A stretch of 64,000 bases of DNA. Origin: Mycolicibacterium hodleri. GTDB taxonomy: Bacteria > Actinomycetota > Actinomycetes > Mycobacteriales > Mycobacteriaceae. The stretch's first letter is position 1. Each line of letters opens with the position of its first letter. The stretch lies in NCBI RefSeq assembly GCF_025822245.1, contig NZ_JACKTL010000053.1:1-64000 (forward strand), written 5' to 3'. The position numbers and the translations under genes are program-made. The notes below the pieces were generated by a model, which was given only the letters and a program-made list of their open reading frames with translations, was not told the DNA's origin and did no database searches. Of the stretch, positions 55,092 through 63,980 are shown piece by piece.

Positions 55092-55628
55092 TCAGGCGTA
55101 GGTGGTTTGGGCGCAGGCCGTCGGTGTGGTCAAGTTGATGCCGCCGTAGACCACCTGGATGTACGCGCAGGCGATGAACCCGGCGTCGGTGTTCGGTTGT
55201 CCGGTCTCGAACTGAACGGTGCGGGCGTCGCCGCGCATGACGGGCGGGTTGCCCGCGAAGTAGACCGTCGCGAACTCGGTGTCGCTGATCGACTTGAACA
55301 TCCGGGTGTTGGGGGCGTCGAAGTCCGCGTCCATGTAGACCAGTCGATTCGTCGACCGAATCGTGGTGTTCTGCCTGCCGTAGAAGTCCGACGGAAATCC
55401 CGTGGTGCCGTCGGGCGTCAGGACGTCGGCCAGCGTGTCGAAGTAGCACCTGTTCTCGGCCCTGACGCAGTTGGCCGTGACATGGATTTGCACGGTGTGG
55501 GACTCGTCGACGGCGATGCCCTTGGTGGCGGTGTTCGTCGCGGCGACCGACTGCGCGGACGGGCTGAGGACGCCGAACGCGAGCAGGAGTGCCGACACCG
55601 CTGCGAGACTCTTAGCCGATCGAAACAC
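55092..55628 (-). CDS. Secreted protein of unknown function (Rv3572-like)
   Basis: 178 residues from a GTG preceded by AGGAGCG, which fixes the start within a longer spurious frame. A clean signal peptide (SLAAVSALLLAFGVLSPSAQS, about 7-27, with cleavage near AQSVAA) is followed by a beta-rich domain with four cysteines (ANCVRAENRCYF; FIACAYI; TACAQ). Position between kshB and fadE34 and length match Rv3572. Function unknown. Whether KstR controls it is not shown by a box of its own. Confidence 0.8.
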   Translation of the reverse strand: MFRSAKSLAAVSALLLAFGVLSPSAQSVAATNTATKGIAVDESHTVQIHVTANCVRAENRCYFDTLADVLTPDGTTGFPSDFYGRQNTTIRSTNRLVYMDADFDAPNTRMFKSISDTEFATVYFAGNPPVMRGDARTVQFETGQPNTDAGFIACAYIQVVYGGINLTTPTACAQTTYA

Positions 55629-55666
55629 TGGCGCTCCTATGGGTCCAGCGAATGTTAGCCCGCACG

Positions 55667-56734
55667 TCATTCGTCGTAGGTGACTTCGACCGAATCGGAT
55701 TTCGGCCTGGCCTGGCAGGCCAGGATCAGTCCCTCGGCGAGGTCGGAGGCTTCGAGGACGTCGTTGACCTCCATGTCCACCTCGCCGCTCTTGACCAGCA
55801 CCGCGCAGGCGCCGCAATGACCTTCGCGGCACGAGAAGGGCGCGTCGAGGCCCTTGTCGAGCAGGACGTCGAGCAGCTTGGCGTTGCGCGGCCAGCGGAT
55901 GTCCTGGGTTTCGCCGTCGAGGGTCACCACTGCTGTCGCGGGTCCCTCGTCGCTCTCGTCCTCGTCGATGACGACGGCAGCAAACGGGTCGGACTCCAGG
56001 GACTTGAACACCTCGAGGTGGACCCGCTCCGGGGCGGCGCCTGCGACCTTGAGGGCTTCCTCGGCCGCCACCATGAACGGGCCAGGCCCGCAGATGAACG
56101 TCTCGCGCTCGACGTAGGGGGCCACCAGGTTGACCAGGGCGGCCGCGCTCGGCAGTCCCTGGACGGTCTCGATCCAGTGCACGGCGGTGAACCGGTCGGG
56201 GTACTTCGTGGCCAGTTCGCGCAGGGCGGCCGCGAAGATCACCGACTTCTCGTCGCGGTTGGCGTAGACCAGGGTGACCTGGCCGGTGCCCTCCGACAGC
56301 GCCGACTTGAGGATCGCCATCATGGGCGTGACGCCGCTGCCCGCCGCCAGCAGGAGGAAGTCGGTGTCGAGCGTCTTGGGCACGAACGTGCCCGAGGGCG
56401 CCAGGACGTGCATCGTCATGCCGGGGTGCGCGTTGTCGCACAACCAGTTCGACGCGTAGCCGCCAGCGGTGCGCTTGACCGTGACGGTCAGGGCTTCGTC
56501 GCCGAACGGGGAGCTGCACAGCGAATAGCACCGGGCGACCGATCCCGTGCGGTCGCTGGGCACGCGCAGGGTGAGGAACTGACCGGGCTGGTGTCGGAGC
56601 CGTTCCGGCGGGATGGCCTGCGCTCCGGGTCCGTCGGGCACCTTGAAGACCAACGAACGTGCGTCGGCGGTTTCCTCGACGACTGCGGCCAATTGCAGCT
56701 CCAGCACGTGGGTGCCGAGCGGCTCGTCCGTCAC
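55667..56734 (-). CDS. kshB: 3-ketosteroid-9-alpha-hydroxylase reductase KshB
   Basis: 355 residues (M. tuberculosis 358). Ferredoxin-NADP reductase domains for FAD and NAD (about 1-250) are followed by a C-terminal plant-type [2Fe-2S] domain with CREGHCGACAVL ... CQ. It supplies electrons to the Rieske oxygenase KshA, not in this window, that opens ring B of steroids. It is divergent from hsaA with two KstR boxes between them. Whether it could also serve the orphan Rieske demethylase of the betaine operon is untested. Confidence 0.95.
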   Translation of the reverse strand: MTDEPLGTHVLELQLAAVVEETADARSLVFKVPDGPGAQAIPPERLRHQPGQFLTLRVPSDRTGSVARCYSLCSSPFGDEALTVTVKRTAGGYASNWLCDNAHPGMTMHVLAPSGTFVPKTLDTDFLLLAAGSGVTPMMAILKSALSEGTGQVTLVYANRDEKSVIFAAALRELATKYPDRFTAVHWIETVQGLPSAAALVNLVAPYVERETFICGPGPFMVAAEEALKVAGAAPERVHLEVFKSLESDPFAAVVIDEDESDEGPATAVVTLDGETQDIRWPRNAKLLDVLLDKGLDAPFSCREGHCGACAVLVKSGEVDMEVNDVLEASDLAEGLILACQARPKSDSVEVTYDE

Positions 56735-56790
56735 GGTCTGTCCTCCATCAGTCGAAAATCACGGTGCTGCACAGCTCCCGGGGTCAAAAC

Positions 56791-56804
56791 TAGAACACGT
56801 TACA
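56791..56804. promoter_or_regulatory. KstR operator for kshB
   Basis: TAGAACACGTTACA matches every fixed position of TNNAACNNGTTNNA. It lies 57 bp upstream of the kshB start in the divergent kshB-hsaA promoter region. Confidence 0.88.
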
Positions 56805-56858
56805 AAAACATACTTCCGCAGGTCTAGCCGTCATGGGAATGCCTTACTCGACACAAAT

Positions 56859-56872
56859 CGTAACGTGTTCTA
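56859..56872. promoter_or_regulatory. KstR operator for hsaADCB
   Basis: CGTAACGTGTTCTA matches the KstR consensus except the first position (C for T). It is 48 bp upstream of the hsaA start. Read on the other strand it is almost the kshB box. Confidence 0.82.
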
Positions 56873-56919
56873 ATCTTGGACCAGTTCTTGATCCGCCCCA
56901 CGATGCCCGGAGGCAACCA

Positions 56920-58104
56920 GTGACGTCTATTGAACAACGCGACGTGCAATCGGTCCTAGACGGCATCGACGATTTGTTGCCGTTGATCGCCAAGCGTGCG
57001 CAGGCCGCCGAGGATCTGCGACGCATCCCCGACGAGACGATCGAGGAACTCGACCAGGCCGGTTTCTTCAAGCTGCTGCAGCCCGAACAGTGGGGCGGCC
57101 TGCAGTGTGACCCCACCGCGTTCTACGAGGCGGTGCGCAGGCTTGGCAGCGCGTGTGGATCGACCGGCTGGGTCAGCTCGATCATCGGCGTGCACAACTG
57201 GCACCTCGCCCTGTTCGACCAGCAGGCGCAGGAGGAGGTCTGGGGTGACGACACCTCGGTCCGCATCTCGTCGTCGTACGCGCCCATGGGGGCGGGCACC
57301 GTCGTCGACGGCGGTTACCTCGTCAGCGGCGCCTGGCAGTGGTCCTCGGGTTGCGACCACGCGACGTGGGCGTTCCTCGGCGGACCGGTCATCAAGGACG
57401 GCCGCCCCGTCGACTTCGGCAGCTTCCTCATCCCGCGGTCGGACTACCGCATCGACGACGTCTGGCACGTCGTGGGACTCAAGGCCACCGGCAGCAACAC
57501 GGTCGTGGTCAAGGACGTCTTCGTGCCCAAGCACCGCTTCCTGTCCTACAAGTCGATGAACGACCGGACCGCGGGCGGTCTGCAGAACAACACCGCCCCG
57601 GTCTACAAGATGCCTTGGGGCACCATGCATCCCACGACCATCACCGCACCGATCATGGGGATGGCCTACGGCGCCTACGACGCGCACGTCGAACATCAGG
57701 GCAAGCGCGTCAGGGCCGCCTTCGCCGGGGAGAAGTCCAAGGATGACCCGTTCGCCAAGGTGCGCATCGCCGAGGCGGCCAGCGACATCGACGCCGGCTG
57801 GCGTCAACTGATCGGCAACGTCGGAGACGAGTACGCGCTCCTGACGTCCGGGCAGGAGATTCCCTTCGAGCTTCGCGCCCGTGCGCGTCGCGACCAGGTA
57901 CGCGCCACCGCCCGCGCGATCGCGTCGATCGACCTGCTCTTCGAGGCGTCCGGCGCGACCGCGCTGGAGACCGACAAGCCGGTGCAGCGATTCTGGCGCG
58001 ATGCCCACGCGGGTCGGGTGCACGCCGCCAACGAGCCGGAGCGGGCGTACCTCATCTTCGGAAACGAGGCCTTCGGGCTGCCTCCCGCGGACACGATGGT
58101 CTGA
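56920..58104 (+). CDS. hsaA: 3-HSA monooxygenase oxygenase component HsaA
   Basis: 394 residues from the GTG at 56920, preceded by CGGAGG and equal to the M. tuberculosis HsaA length; a longer upstream frame crosses the KstR box. Acyl-CoA dehydrogenase-like, FMNH2-dependent hydroxylase: GSTGWVSSIIGVHNWH (about 82-97) and QWSSGCDHATWAF are conserved. It hydroxylates 3-HSA to the catechol 3,4-DHSA using reduced flavin from HsaB. First gene of hsaADCB, with an overlapping ATG for hsaD. Confidence 0.97.
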   Translation: MTSIEQRDVQSVLDGIDDLLPLIAKRAQAAEDLRRIPDETIEELDQAGFFKLLQPEQWGGLQCDPTAFYEAVRRLGSACGSTGWVSSIIGVHNWHLALFDQQAQEEVWGDDTSVRISSSYAPMGAGTVVDGGYLVSGAWQWSSGCDHATWAFLGGPVIKDGRPVDFGSFLIPRSDYRIDDVWHVVGLKATGSNTVVVKDVFVPKHRFLSYKSMNDRTAGGLQNNTAPVYKMPWGTMHPTTITAPIMGMAYGAYDAHVEHQGKRVRAAFAGEKSKDDPFAKVRIAEAASDIDAGWRQLIGNVGDEYALLTSGQEIPFELRARARRDQVRATARAIASIDLLFEASGATALETDKPVQRFWRDAHAGRVHAANEPERAYLIFGNEAFGLPPADTMV

Positions 58105-58988
58105 TGACATCGTTCGCTCAGGAAGTCGAGAACCAGCAGGAGATCACCTTCGAGTCCACCTCGCGCTACGCGCAGGTTCGCGACGACATGCGCCTGCATT
58201 ATCACGAAGCGGGCGTTGGCAATTCGGAGACGATCGTGCTCCTGCACGGCGGCGGTCCCGGCGCGTCGAGCTGGTCGAACTTCTCGAAGAACATCGCCGT
58301 GCTGGCCCGGCACTTCCACGTGCTCGCCGTCGACCAGCCCGGATACGGGTGGTCCGACAAGCACACCGAGCACGAGCAGTACAACCGTTACAGCGCGACC
58401 GCCCTGCTGAACCTGTTCGACCAGCTGGGCATCGAACGTGCTGCGCTGGTGGGGAATTCGCTCGGCGGCGGCACGGCGGTGCGCTTCGCGCTCGACAACC
58501 CGAAGCGGGCGGGCCGGTTGGTGCTGATGGGCCCCGGCGGCCTGAGCGTCAACCTCTTCGCGCCCGACCCGACCGAGGGCGTCAAGCTGCTCGGCAAGTT
58601 CACCGTCGACCCCACGCGCGAGAACATGGAGAAGTTCCTGCGCATCATGGTCTACGACCAAAAGCTCATCACCCCCGAACTGGTCGACGAACGCTTCGCG
58701 ATCGCCAGCCAGCCGGAGTCCCTCGCGGCGGCCAAGGCGATGGGAAAGTCGTTCGCCGGGGCGGACTTCGAGCTGGGCATGATGTGGCGCGACGTCTACA
58801 AGCTGCGCCAGCCGGTGCTGCTGATCTGGGGTCGCGAGGACCGCGTGAACCCCATCGACGGTGCGTTCGTCGCCCTCAAGCAGATCGCCCGCGTGCAGCT
58901 CCACGTGTTCGGCCAGTGCGGTCACTGGGCACAACTGGAGAAGTTCGACGAATTCAACGAGCTCACTGTTGATTTCCTGAGGAGTTAG
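58104..58988 (+). CDS. hsaD: C-C bond hydrolase HsaD
   Basis: 294 residues. A serine hydrolase of the meta-cleavage-product type: nucleophile Ser119 (VGNSLGGG), Asp246 (WGREDRV) and His274 (CGHWAQL). It hydrolyses 4,9-DSHA, giving the AB-ring acid HHD and the CD-ring fragment DOHNAA. The start overlaps the hsaA stop by one base (TGATG). Confidence 0.96.
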   Translation: MTSFAQEVENQQEITFESTSRYAQVRDDMRLHYHEAGVGNSETIVLLHGGGPGASSWSNFSKNIAVLARHFHVLAVDQPGYGWSDKHTEHEQYNRYSATALLNLFDQLGIERAALVGNSLGGGTAVRFALDNPKRAGRLVLMGPGGLSVNLFAPDPTEGVKLLGKFTVDPTRENMEKFLRIMVYDQKLITPELVDERFAIASQPESLAAAKAMGKSFAGADFELGMMWRDVYKLRQPVLLIWGREDRVNPIDGAFVALKQIARVQLHVFGQCGHWAQLEKFDEFNELTVDFLRS

Positions 58989-58991
58989 ACC

Positions 58992-59903
58992 ATGAGCATC
59001 AAGGCGCTGGGGTACATGCGCATCGAAGCGACCGATGTGTCGGCATGGCGTGAGTTCGCGCTGAAGGTGCTGGGCATGGTGGAAGGCTCCGCCCCCGACA
59101 AGGCGTCCACCGAGGGTGCGCTCTATCTACGCATGGACGAGATGGCGGCCCGGCTGGTGATCGTGCCGGGTGAGCACGACCGTCTGCTCGTCTCCGGCTG
59201 GGAGGTCGCCGACGCACCCGCTCTGCAGGCCCTGCGCGAGACGCTGGCCAAGGCCGGCGTCGAGTTCACCGAGGGCACCCGCGAGGACAAACTCGAACGG
59301 CGCGTCGAGGGCCTGATCCGGTTCGTCGATCCTGCGGGCAATGTTCTGGAGGCGTTCCACGGCGCCCAGTATCTGGGCCGCCGGTTCGTCAGCCCGTACG
59401 GCCACAAGTTCGTCACCGCCGAGCAGGGCCTCGGGCACGTGGTGCTCACGTGCGACGACGATGCCGCGGCCCAGGCGTTCTATCAGGACGTGCTGGGCTT
59501 CCGGCTGCGGGACTCGATGAGCCTGCCGCCGCAACTGGTCGGCCGTCCCGCCGACTCCGATCCGATCTGGTTGCGCTTCTACGGCTGCAACCCGCGCCAT
59601 CACGCGCTGGCCTTCATGCCGATGCCCAACCCGACCGGGATCGTGCATCTGATGGTGGAGGTCGAGGAAGCCGACGACGTCGGCCTATGCCTGGACCGCG
59701 CGCTGCGCCGCAAGGTGAAGATGTCGGCGACATTGGGCCGGCACACCAACGACAAGATGCTGTCCTTCTACATCAAGACTCCCGGCGGATTCGACATCGA
59801 ATTCGGTTGCGAGGGGCTCGAAGTCGAAGACACCAGTTGGGTGGCCCGGGAGAGCACCGCGGTGTCGTTGTGGGGTCACGACTTCAGCGTCGGCTTCAAG
59901 TAG
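58992..59903 (+). CDS. hsaC: Extradiol dioxygenase HsaC
   Basis: 303 residues, two vicinal-oxygen-chelate modules. The Fe(II) facial triad is His149 (GLGHVVL), His219 (IVHLMVEV) and Glu270 (FDIEFG). It cleaves the catechol 3,4-DHSA between HsaA and HsaD in the pathway. Full length; starts 3 bases after hsaD. Confidence 0.96.
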   Translation: MSIKALGYMRIEATDVSAWREFALKVLGMVEGSAPDKASTEGALYLRMDEMAARLVIVPGEHDRLLVSGWEVADAPALQALRETLAKAGVEFTEGTREDKLERRVEGLIRFVDPAGNVLEAFHGAQYLGRRFVSPYGHKFVTAEQGLGHVVLTCDDDAAAQAFYQDVLGFRLRDSMSLPPQLVGRPADSDPIWLRFYGCNPRHHALAFMPMPNPTGIVHLMVEVEEADDVGLCLDRALRRKVKMSATLGRHTNDKMLSFYIKTPGGFDIEFGCEGLEVEDTSWVARESTAVSLWGHDFSVGFK

Positions 59904-59905
59904 TC

Positions 59906-60469
59906 ATGTCTGAACCGATCGACGCCCGCACGTTCCGCCACGTGCTCGGGCAGTTCTGCACGGGCATCACCATCATCACCACCGTGCACGACGACGAACC
60001 AATTGGCTTCGCGTGTCAGTCCTTTGCGGCGCTGTCGCTGGATCCGCCGCTGGTGCTGTTTTGCCCGACCAAGCAGTCACGGTCCTGGCAGGCCATCGAG
60101 GCGAGCGGGAAGTTCTGTGTCAACGTGCTGCACGAGGACCAGAAGGACGTCTCGGCCCGATTCGGCTCGCGGGAACCGGACAAGTTCGACGGCGTCGAGT
60201 GGAGTCCGTCGCATCTGGGGTCGCCGGTGCTCGCCGGGACGCTTGCGCACATCGACTGCAGCGTGGCTTCCGTGCACGACGGCGGGGACCACTTCGTGGT
60301 CTTCGGCGCGGTGCACGCCATGTCGGAGCCGCCGAAGACGAAGCCGCGACCGCTGCTGTTCTACCGCGGGGAGTACACCGGCATCGAACCGGACAAGACC
60401 TCGCCGGCCCAGTGGCGCGACGACCTGGACGCCTTCCTGACCGCGACCACCGCCGACACCTGGCTGTAG
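59906..60469 (+). CDS. hsaB: Flavin reductase HsaB
   Basis: 187 residues, equal to M. tuberculosis HsaB. Flavin-reductase-like FMN-binding fold with FACQSFAALSLDPPLVLFCP (about 34-53). It reduces flavin with NADH for HsaA. It starts 2 bases after hsaC. The operon appears to end here; the HsaE/F/G genes for the later acid are not in the window. Confidence 0.95.
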   Translation: MSEPIDARTFRHVLGQFCTGITIITTVHDDEPIGFACQSFAALSLDPPLVLFCPTKQSRSWQAIEASGKFCVNVLHEDQKDVSARFGSREPDKFDGVEWSPSHLGSPVLAGTLAHIDCSVASVHDGGDHFVVFGAVHAMSEPPKTKPRPLLFYRGEYTGIEPDKTSPAQWRDDLDAFLTATTADTWL

Positions 60470-60567
60470 GCGATCCGAACGAACCGTTTCTTGCGCTCCG
60501 ACGGAACGAATGCAACCCAGGCATACGATGACGTCGGCAGAGTGGTCTGGGTGCGGAGGAGGATCGT

Positions 60568-61167
60568 GTGGCGCGGGTGCGAAACCAGGACGCGCGGCGC
60601 GGCCAGCTTGCCGCGGTGGCGATCGACGTCATCGCCGAGCGAGGTTTGGGTGCGGTCCGCGTCAAGGACATCGCCGAAGCTGCGGAGGTCTCTCCGCGTC
60701 TGGTCGCCTACTACTATCCCGAGATCGACGACCTCATCGACGAGGTCTACCGCGTCGCCGTGGACCGCTACTACTGGCAGCGGTTGGAGGCGATCACCAA
60801 GCTCGACAGCCCCGTCGACCGACTCGCGAACCTCATCGAATCCGGATTGCCCGCCGGTGACGGCGATGTGCTGAGTCGCGCAGTCTACGAATTCTCGGTC
60901 AATGCGGGGCGCGACCCCACTCACGGCACGTTGATGACCCTGCTGTTCGAGCGTGAAGTATCGCTCTACGTGGCCGTCCTCGAGGCCGGCGGCGCCTCGG
61001 GAGACTTCGCGCTCACCGAGCCGGTGCAGGCGGTCGCGCAGAACTTCGTCGCCCTCGAAGACGCCTTCGGCATGTACCTCAACGGCGGGAATTCCTCCCT
61101 CGACACGGCTGCGGCCGTGGCATTGCTGCGCAGCTATGCACGCTCCGCCACCGGCGTCCAGCTGTGA
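60568..61167 (+). CDS. TetR-family transcriptional regulator
   Basis: 199 residues, GTG start. TetR helix-turn-helix GLGAVRVKDIAEAAEVSPRLVAYYYPEID (about 26-54). The ligand domain is not one I recognise. It lies just upstream of, and on the same strand as, the amidohydrolase-aminotransferase operon, separated by a gap with a perfect inverted repeat, so it is the natural candidate to control that operon. Confidence 0.88.
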   Translation: MARVRNQDARRGQLAAVAIDVIAERGLGAVRVKDIAEAAEVSPRLVAYYYPEIDDLIDEVYRVAVDRYYWQRLEAITKLDSPVDRLANLIESGLPAGDGDVLSRAVYEFSVNAGRDPTHGTLMTLLFEREVSLYVAVLEAGGASGDFALTEPVQAVAQNFVALEDAFGMYLNGGNSSLDTAAAVALLRSYARSATGVQL

Positions 61168-61209
61168 CCGACATGCCCGCGGGTCTTGACGCGTCATCCT
61201 CGTAGGTGC

Positions 61210-61235
61210 ATTCTTTGCGTCTAAGCGCAAAGAAT
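61210..61235. promoter_or_regulatory. Perfect 10-bp-arm inverted repeat, probable operator
   Basis: ATTCTTTGCG-TCTAAG-CGCAAAGAAT: ten perfectly paired bases on each side of a 6-base centre, 19 bp upstream of the amidohydrolase ATG and 42 bp after the TetR gene. The AT-rich arms stand out in this GC-rich DNA. As RNA it could fold, but no T-run follows, so a protein-binding site is more likely than a terminator. Confidence 0.7.
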
Positions 61236-61254
61236 CCACTCGTAGAGGACGGCC

Positions 61255-62373
61255 ATGGCGAAGGAAACGGGTTTCTTTCACGACGAGCGCTGTCTGTGGC
61301 ACAGCACGGGTGAGGCCGTGTTGTTCCTGCCCGTGGGCGGGTGGTTGCAGCCCTTGGCCGGCGGCGGCCATCCGGAGTCGCCCGAGTCGAAGCGTCGTCT
61401 CAAGTCGTTGCTGGACGTATCGGGCTTGACCGGCAGGTTGGCGGTGCGCAGCGCCGAGCCCGTCACCCGCGAGGATCTGCTGCGCGTGCACACCCCTGAG
61501 TACGTCGACCGCTTCCAGGAGTTGAGCGCAGGCCGCGGCGGCGAGATCGGCCCGGAGGCACTGTTCTCCAACGGCGGCTTCGAGATCGCCACGCTGTCGG
61601 CGGGTTTGGCCACGCGGGCCGTCGCCGACGTGCTCGACGGCTTACTGCCCAACGCGTATGCGTTGTCCCGCCCACCGGGACATCACTGCCTGCCCGACAG
61701 CGGAATGGGATTCTGTCTGCTGGCCAACATCCCCATTGCGATCGAAACGGCGAAGGCAAGTCGGGGGCTCGGCAAGGTCGCCGTCATCGACTGGGACGTC
61801 CACCACGGCAACGGAACTCAGCACATCTACTACCAGCGCGACGACGTCCTGACGATCTCGCTGCATCAGGAGAACTGCTTTCCCACCGACAGTGGCGCCG
61901 TGGCAGAACGTGGTGAGGGGGCCGGACTGGGCTTCAACCTCAACGTGCCCCTACCGCCTGGCTCCGGTCACGAGACCTACCTGCATGCCATGCGCAGCAT
62001 CGTCATCCCCGCCCTGGAGGAGTTTCGTCCCGAGCTCATCGTGGTCGCCAGCGGCCTCGACGCCAACGCGGTGGATCCATTGGCGCGACAACTGTTGCAC
62101 GCCGGGTCTTTCCGTGAATTGACCCGCATGGTCAAGGACGCCGCAGACGCCCTGTGCGACGGCCGGCTGGTGGTGGTCCACGAAGGCGGATATGCCGAGT
62201 CCGCCGTGCCCTTCTGCGGGCTGGCGATCATCGAAACACTGTCCGGTCTGCGCACCGAGGTCGTCGACCCGTTCGAAGAGACGTTCATCGCCCAACAACC
62301 CACGATCCGGGTCGTCGACTATCAGATCGCCATCGTCGACGACATCGCCCGGGAACTGAAAGGACAGTCATGA
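61255..62373 (+). CDS. Histone-deacetylase-fold amidohydrolase, acetylpolyamine amidohydrolase-like
   Basis: 372 residues. The HDAC/APAH arginase-like fold shows all the zinc-hydrolase elements: RPPGHHCLPDSGMGF (His143, His144), IDWDVHHGNG (Asp179, Asp181, His183), a later ASGLDANAVDP aspartate and VVHEGGYAE with the tyrosine. It would deacetylate a small acetylated amine, probably an acetylpolyamine. It is coupled to the aminotransferase gene by an ATGA overlap. The clear pairing with a diamine-type aminotransferase supports polyamine catabolism; an acetoin-utilisation-type role is less likely. Confidence 0.88.
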   Translation: MAKETGFFHDERCLWHSTGEAVLFLPVGGWLQPLAGGGHPESPESKRRLKSLLDVSGLTGRLAVRSAEPVTREDLLRVHTPEYVDRFQELSAGRGGEIGPEALFSNGGFEIATLSAGLATRAVADVLDGLLPNAYALSRPPGHHCLPDSGMGFCLLANIPIAIETAKASRGLGKVAVIDWDVHHGNGTQHIYYQRDDVLTISLHQENCFPTDSGAVAERGEGAGLGFNLNVPLPPGSGHETYLHAMRSIVIPALEEFRPELIVVASGLDANAVDPLARQLLHAGSFRELTRMVKDAADALCDGRLVVVHEGGYAESAVPFCGLAIIETLSGLRTEVVDPFEETFIAQQPTIRVVDYQIAIVDDIARELKGQS

Positions 62374-63782
62374 CCGACACCATCGCGCATGCGGACACCA
62401 GCCCACCCGCCACCGAGAGCCTCGGCGAACTCGCCCAGCGCCACCTCGTCATGAGCTTCACCGCGGGATCGGTCTACACCGATGCACCGCCGCCGGTGAT
62501 GGTGCGCGGGCGAGGGAGTCTGCTCTGGGATGACCAGGGCAAGGAGTACGTCGACGCCTTGGCCGGACTGTTCTGCGTCAACGTCGGCTACAGCTTCGGC
62601 GGCGAGATCGGCGACGCCGTTCGCGAGCAGATGGCCGAGCTGCCGTACTACACCAACTGGTGCGCAGCGCACCCGCCCGCGGTGAAGCTTGCCGCCAAGA
62701 TCGCCGAACTGGCTCCGGCCGGGCTGGACCGGGTGTACTTCACCTCCGGCGGAGGCGAGTCGAACGAAGCCGCCATCAAACTCATCAGGCAGTACCACCA
62801 AGCGCGTGGTGAGCATGCCCGGATGAAATTCATCTCGCGCCGGGTCGCCTATCACGGAACCTCCTATGCGGCACTGTCATTGAATGGGATGACCAACCTG
62901 CGAAAGCAATTCGAACCGCTCATGTACGGCTCGCGCCACGTGTCGAACAGCAAGCGGTACAAGCGACGCGCAGACGAGACCGAACAGCAGTTCACCGAGC
63001 TGCTGCTCAACGAGCTCGAATCGCTCATCGTGCACGAGGGCCCCGACACGGTGGCGGCCATCTTCCTGGAGCCCCTGCAGAATGCCGGCGGCTCGCTGGC
63101 GCCCCCAGCGGGATATCACGAAGGCGTGCGGGAGATCTGCAACCGCCACGGAATCGTCCTGGTGGCCGACGAAGTCATCTGCGGCTTCGGCCGCCTCGGT
63201 GAATGGTTTGGCTCGACCCGCTTCAACGTGCAGCCCGACGTCATCACCTTCGCCAAAGGTGTTTCCTCGGCGCATGTTCCGCTCGGTGGCATGATTACCA
63301 CCTCCCACATCCTCGACACCGTGAACAACGGGCCGGACGGTATGTACCTGCACGGACTCACCTTCGGCGGGCATCCCGCCGCTTGCGCTGCCGGACTGGC
63401 CAACATCGCCGTCATGGAACGCGAGGACGTCCTGGGCAACGTCAGACGCAACGAAGAGTACTTCCGGGAGCAGCTGGACACGCTTCTCAATCAGCCACTC
63501 GTCGGCGACGTCCGCGGCCTCGGATACCACTACTCGCTGGAGTTGGTCACCGACAAGACGCGCTGCACGTGGTCGGCCGAGACGGGCGCGAACGACTTCG
63601 TCTACACCATCCTGCAGCCCGCGTTATTGGAGGCGGGCATCCTCTGTCGTGCGGCGGTGGACCACGAAGGAACGCCGTTGATGCAGTTCTCGCCGCCGTT
63701 GGTGTTCAGCCGCGACGACATCGACACGTTGGTCGGCCGGGTACGTCGCGTGCTCGACGAGCTGGCCGCTCGGGTGCTGTAG
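62370..63782 (+). CDS. Class III PLP-dependent aminotransferase (polyamine/omega-amino acid type)
   Basis: 470 residues. The PLP lysine is Lys296 (ITFAKGVSSAHVPLGG) and the upstream acidic residue is in LVADEVICGFGRLG. FTSGGGESNEAAIKLIRQY (about 125-143) and AYHGTSYAA (about 160) are typical of omega-aminotransferases of the putrescine/beta-alanine-pyruvate group. It would transaminate a diamine or an omega-amino acid produced after deacetylation. The start overlaps the amidohydrolase stop, so the two are translationally coupled. A hairpin follows. Confidence 0.9.
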   Translation: MTDTIAHADTSPPATESLGELAQRHLVMSFTAGSVYTDAPPPVMVRGRGSLLWDDQGKEYVDALAGLFCVNVGYSFGGEIGDAVREQMAELPYYTNWCAAHPPAVKLAAKIAELAPAGLDRVYFTSGGGESNEAAIKLIRQYHQARGEHARMKFISRRVAYHGTSYAALSLNGMTNLRKQFEPLMYGSRHVSNSKRYKRRADETEQQFTELLLNELESLIVHEGPDTVAAIFLEPLQNAGGSLAPPAGYHEGVREICNRHGIVLVADEVICGFGRLGEWFGSTRFNVQPDVITFAKGVSSAHVPLGGMITTSHILDTVNNGPDGMYLHGLTFGGHPAACAAGLANIAVMEREDVLGNVRRNEEYFREQLDTLLNQPLVGDVRGLGYHYSLELVTDKTRCTWSAETGANDFVYTILQPALLEAGILCRAAVDHEGTPLMQFSPPLVFSRDDIDTLVGRVRRVLDELAARVL

Positions 63783-63793
63783 CCGATTGTCGG

Positions 63794-63824
63794 TCGCCCG
63801 TGACCCACGTTGGGGCACGGGCGA
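63794..63824 (+). terminator. Hairpin terminator after the aminotransferase
   Basis: A 9-base stem (TCGCCCGTG/CACGGGCGA) extended by CCCA/TGGG, followed by a short T-run, 12 bp after the stop. Confidence 0.75.
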
Positions 63825-63843
63825 TTTGGCATGTCCAATCAAA

Positions 63844-63911
63844 GCGTCTGTGCCCGAACATGTATCGGATTCTTCGATGTTCGAGACAAGAAAAGACCGC
63901 TTTACAGACGC
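63844..63911. promoter_or_regulatory. Nested inverted repeats upstream of the last gene
   Basis: An outer pair GCGTCTGT (63844-63851) / ACAGACGC (63904-63911) encloses an inner pair CGAACAT (63855-63861) / ATGTTCG (63877-63883). All four arms pair perfectly. The element lies 70 bp before the start codon at 63981 and after a terminator, so it belongs to a new transcription unit. Confidence 0.5.
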
Positions 63912-63980
63912 GCGGCCGGGCCGCAGTGTCATGGCAGGGAGTGACCGCGCTCACTCGGACCTTGCAAGGAGCGAATTGCC

